Assembly (NCBI GenBank): GCA_934255105.1
Contig: CAKQNH010000229.1
Span: 1-7,235 of the forward strand
DNA: 7,235 nucleotides
Origin: an uncultured Pirellulaceae bacterium
GTDB lineage: Bacteria; Planctomycetota; Planctomycetia; Pirellulales; Pirellulaceae
Direction of reading: 5' to 3'
The translations under genes and the position numbers were made by a program. How positions within the stretch are numbered: the first letter of the stretch is position 1; each line of letters opens with the position of its first letter. Positions 4,918 through 7,235 of the stretch are shown in pieces. The notes beneath the pieces are model-generated. The model saw only the letters and a program-made list of their open reading frames with translations. It ran no database searches and had not been told where the DNA came from.

Positions 4918-6801
4918 TTAACGGCGACCACGGGGACGACCCCGCGGTGCGCCGCGATTATCACCACGCTTACGGTTTTCCGTATTGGTTTGTATCAGGG
5001 ATGCGATGGAGTCCGCCCAAGTCGGTATGCTGCGGTGCTGTCCCTCTCCGCTGGGAGCCTCACCCTCGTCTCCGTCGGGTCCGAGCGATGCATCATCGAA
5101 CGAATCCTCAATCGGCCCCTCATCGTCAAACGGTCGGGCGGGTCGTCGAGGGGCGGATGTCCGGCTCGGACTATCAGCCGCAGGCTCTCGGCGAGAACTA
5201 GGTGCTCTGTCGCCGCTGCCGCTGCGTCGCCGCGAGCGCGAACCGCGATCGTCACCACTATCCTCACTCTCCGCGCGCTTTGGCCCCGTGGCCGCGCGTG
5301 GGCTATCGAGCTGATCGCGTGCATCGTCATGGCTGTCTGCATCTCGGAAGCCGGTCGGTCCATCGCTAACATCGCTGCTTGAGCGTCCGCTGGGCGAAGG
5401 ACGGGCGCGACCGGGACTGCGCGCGGCAGGCGTACCACGCGGCGTTTCTGCTGTATCTCGCTCGCGACCGCTACCGCCACGTCCACCACGACGCCGGTGC
5501 CGGGATGAGCGACGCAGGACCTCTCCGTCAGCCGACAACTCTTCAGCCGCGCCGTCTGAGTCGAAATCCGTTTGGTCCAGGCTGCTGGGCTGAACTAGTT
5601 CGAAGCTCTCGGGTTCCTCCCACGGATCGTCGTGCAAGCCGTGATCGGTTTCGTCGTCCGCAGTGCCATTGGCGTCGTCGTCCAGACCGCCCCAGCTACG
5701 CGGGCTTTCGGCCGCGGGCGATGCGTCGGCTGAGTCGGAGCGTCCGCGGCGACCTCGACGTCGCCGGCGTCCGCGGCGCGGCGCCTCTTCGTCGTCTGAG
5801 TCGCTGGCCGCTTCTGGGCTGGCCAATCTGCGTTGGTCATCGCCTTCGGCAGCGCTGCTGGGGGAACTCTCGTTACGCTGGCTGGTGTGCTTACGACCAT
5901 CGTCTTCCCACCCGAGATCGTCGATCACGCGAGGCTTACCCCAGTCGTCGTGCGAAGACTTGGTCGGCGATGGCGCGTCGCCAAACATCGCGTCCAAGGC
6001 CGGGTTGGAACGCGAAGGGCGATCCTCCGCAAAGATAGAAAAAGGTTGATCCTCTTCGGTGCTGGCCTCAGCCGCAGGGCGCGAGCCACGCGGCTGAACA
6101 GGCTGCGGAGCTGGAGCCTCAACCTCCGGAACGGCTTCCGCTGGCTTGGAGCGATCGACTTTAATGTTGAACATATTGGCCAGCGACTCCCACGACGACT
6201 TGCGTCTAGGAGGAGCTTCGGGCGGTGGAGGAGCCGCTGGTGCCTCGGCTTCAATTCGATCCTGCATTCTGGGAGCTTCCCGTCTGGCTTGCGCCGGTTG
6301 AAGTGGGGATGGCTCGCTGGACGATCTGGCGGCCGGTGTTGTGGGCGTAGGTGTAGGTGGTGTTGGTTCGGGCTGCCGAGGCGATTTGCTCTGCGACGAC
6401 TTAGGACGTAGCGATTTGAAGGATAAAGCTTCGTCGGGAATGGGTTGGCTGGGGTCGAAATGCAAGCCCGAAGCGGGCTTATCGCCGCTCGGCTCAGGCG
6501 AGCTCGATTCCTGGAACGACTCATGCTGTGCAGCGTCGGCCGACGGCTCGAAAGCATCTCGTTTGCTAGGGGTTCCCGCGGTGCTAGGAGTCTCTGCGCG
6601 GGGGCCAGTCGACTTGATAGTCTTGGAACTGGACGCCGGAGTGGATTTGGGCGCGGAGTGCTGGACGCTGGCGGTGTGCGAGCGCGGTGCTTGTTCGGCC
6701 TGAGTCTCTACGCGAGTCTCAACTTGAGTATCCTCCTCGGGCTCGTCCACACCAGGTGCGCCCAGACGGTTTGCAATCGATTTCCAATGGTCCGCCATCA
6801 T
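4918..6801 (-). CDS. Large disordered, charged protein of unknown function with RG-rich patches
   Basis: I do not recognise a named family. The 627 residues are dominated by S, P, E, D, R and A and look disordered almost throughout; there is no signal peptide or membrane segment. Ordered-looking islands are short: HWKSIANRLG (5-14), SWESLANMFN (203-212), PFSIFAEDRPSRSNPALDAMFGD (253-275, described here as PFSIFAED then ALDAMFGD), VIDDLGWEDD (292-301) and IPTWADSIASLI (592-603). The first two share the pattern W-x-S-[IL]-A-N. Basic clusters RRGRRRRRGRRGR (342-354), RHRRRGGRGG (434-443) and the tail RGAPRGRPRGRR (616-627) alternate with acidic stretches. From memory, planctomycete proteins with an IPTW...RGRGR ending are common. 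RG patches suggest RNA or nucleic-acid binding, and the layout recalls the RNase E scaffold region, but neither is shown. Start is ATG 6801 or the next codon; no Shine-Dalgarno is visible. Wrong-frame readings are long because codons are GC-rich. Confidence 0.85.
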   Translation of the reverse strand: MMADHWKSIANRLGAPGVDEPEEDTQVETRVETQAEQAPRSHTASVQHSAPKSTPASSSKTIKSTGPRAETPSTAGTPSKRDAFEPSADAAQHESFQESSSPEPSGDKPASGLHFDPSQPIPDEALSFKSLRPKSSQSKSPRQPEPTPPTPTPTTPAARSSSEPSPLQPAQARREAPRMQDRIEAEAPAAPPPPEAPPRRKSSWESLANMFNIKVDRSKPAEAVPEVEAPAPQPVQPRGSRPAAEASTEEDQPFSIFAEDRPSRSNPALDAMFGDAPSPTKSSHDDWGKPRVIDDLGWEDDGRKHTSQRNESSPSSAAEGDDQRRLASPEAASDSDDEEAPRRGRRRRRGRRGRSDSADASPAAESPRSWGGLDDDANGTADDETDHGLHDDPWEEPESFELVQPSSLDQTDFDSDGAAEELSADGEVLRRSSRHRRRGGRGGSGRERDTAETPRGTPAARSPGRARPSPSGRSSSDVSDGPTGFRDADSHDDARDQLDSPRAATGPKRAESEDSGDDRGSRSRRRSGSGDRAPSSRREPAADSPSRTSAPRRPARPFDDEGPIEDSFDDASLGPDGDEGEAPSGEGQHRSIPTWADSIASLIQTNTENRKRGDNRGAPRGRPRGRR

Positions 6802-6887
6802 GCAGGCTCGTAATCGTATTAAAGTTGGCTAAAGTTTTCCGTCTAGGCGCGACACTTGCGGCCCGGCGATCGGAATGAATGTTCCTG

Positions 6888-6893
6888 ATTATA
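6888..6893 (-). promoter_or_regulatory. Possible -10 box for the 627-residue gene
   Basis: A perfect TATAAT on the minus strand, 86 bases before the start codon. The usual -35 position is only T-rich (complement of the A6 run at 6910-6915). A TTGACG lies far too close to be its partner. Confidence 0.28.
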
Positions 6894-7003
6894 CCGTCAA
6901 TAGCCTAGGAAAAAAGGCGAAACCGGGGATTGTCAGCATCGCCACGCAAACTTCTTGCGCGCCAGCAATTCGAAACAATTGAAGCACAATGGCGGTTATG
7001 CTC

Positions 7004-7018
7004 GCCGGTTATCCCGGC
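7004..7018. terminator. Small GC hairpin after the partial gene at the right edge
   Basis: GCCGG-TTATC-CCGGC is a perfect 5-bp stem directly after the stop codon of the gene ending at 7021. In the minus-strand transcript no U-run follows, so it would be a weak terminator. Read on the plus strand it is followed by TTTTA, but no plus-strand gene leads into it. Confidence 0.25.
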
Positions 7019-7020
7019 TT

Positions 7021-7235
7021 TTACTGTTTCACCAGACTTTGACACAGCGATGTGAGCATGGCGTCGAACACGGCCTGCATCTGCTCGTGCTCGCGATCTT
7101 CGGCCTGGAACTGCATCAAATAGGTGTGGCCCGCATGGGTCAAGGCCAATAGTTGCGACGCGATTATTAAATCGAGATAAACAAACCGCAGAATCGAACC
7201 ACTCAAATGCAGGCCGACTAGATTCTTCTCTACCG
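7021..7235 (-). CDS. C-terminal fragment of an unidentified protein, perhaps PsbP/DcrB-like
   Basis: The frame is open from the window edge (base 7233) to TAA at 7021, about 71 residues, and clearly continues upstream, so no start is assigned; a TTG at 7206 is just an internal Leu. It reads VEKNLVGLHL, then ILRFVYLDLIIASQ, then HTYLMQFQAEDREHEQMQAVFDAMLTSL. A strand carrying a hydrophobic pattern, then A-x-D-x-E and a final VFDAMLTSL helix is how PsbP/DcrB (Mog1-fold) domains end. That match is weak and from memory. It is followed by a 219-bp gap before the next gene. Confidence 0.6.
   Translation of the reverse strand, partial: VEKNLVGLHLSGSILRFVYLDLIIASQLLALTHAGHTYLMQFQAEDREHEQMQAVFDAMLTSLCQSLVKQ

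Noticed and set aside
5379..6038. Plus-strand Arg-rich open frame, and other long frames across 4985-6813
   Set aside because: They arise from the GC-rich Ser/Arg/Asp codons of the 627-residue gene. The chosen frame is much longer and contains the ordered islands and a clean basic tail; the others are compositionally arginine noise.
6888..6900. TTGACG next to TATAAT as a complete promoter
   Set aside because: The hexamers are almost touching, so they cannot be a -35/-10 pair; only the -10 is kept as a weak candidate.

Overview
All recognisable genes in this window lie on the minus strand and read from right to left. The sequence looks like a planctomycete, probably of the Pirellula/Rhodopirellula type. 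The reasons are the style of the DnaX and RpoN proteins, the order SRP RNA-dnaX-ebfC-recR, weak or missing Shine-Dalgarno sites on several genes, a long disordered protein with a basic C-terminal tail, and intergenic GAGTAC hexamer and palindromic repeats. This assignment is inference from memory of such genomes, not from a search.

Layout in transcription order. (1) 7235-7021: C-terminal end of an unidentified protein, perhaps PsbP/DcrB-like. (2) 6801-4918: a 627-residue, highly charged, disordered protein of unknown function with two copies of a short Trp motif and RG-rich basic patches. (3) 4741-4628: a small bacterial SRP RNA gene (ffs) with a UAAC apical loop instead of GGAA. (4) 4586-2484: dnaX, the clamp-loader tau subunit. 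Its zinc-binding cysteines are missing, and an A10 run follows the ATPase/collar core. A -1 shift at that run reaches a stop almost at once, as in the tau/gamma systems of E. coli and Thermus. (5) 2314-1973: ebfC/ybaB. (6) 1972-1606: a 367-bp gap packed with repeats, including a candidate 226-bp MITE-like element with terminal inverted repeats and 9-bp flanking direct repeats. (7) 1605-1006: recR. (8) 1005-709: a gap with a 35-bp tandem duplication. (9) 708-1: the N-terminal third of rpoN (sigma-54), cut by the window edge.

SRP RNA-dnaX-ebfC-recR is a conserved neighbourhood, known for example in Bacillus. DnaX loads the replication clamp, EbfC is a small nucleoid-associated DNA-binding protein, and RecR acts in RecFOR gap repair. 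Here the repeat cluster separates recR from ebfC, and recR has its own TATAAT box beside that cluster.

The strongest lead is the dnaX A10 slippage site. Next come the MITE-like cassette, the loss of the DnaX zinc module and the disordered Trp-motif protein. I see no phage, CRISPR, toxin-antitoxin or defence genes.
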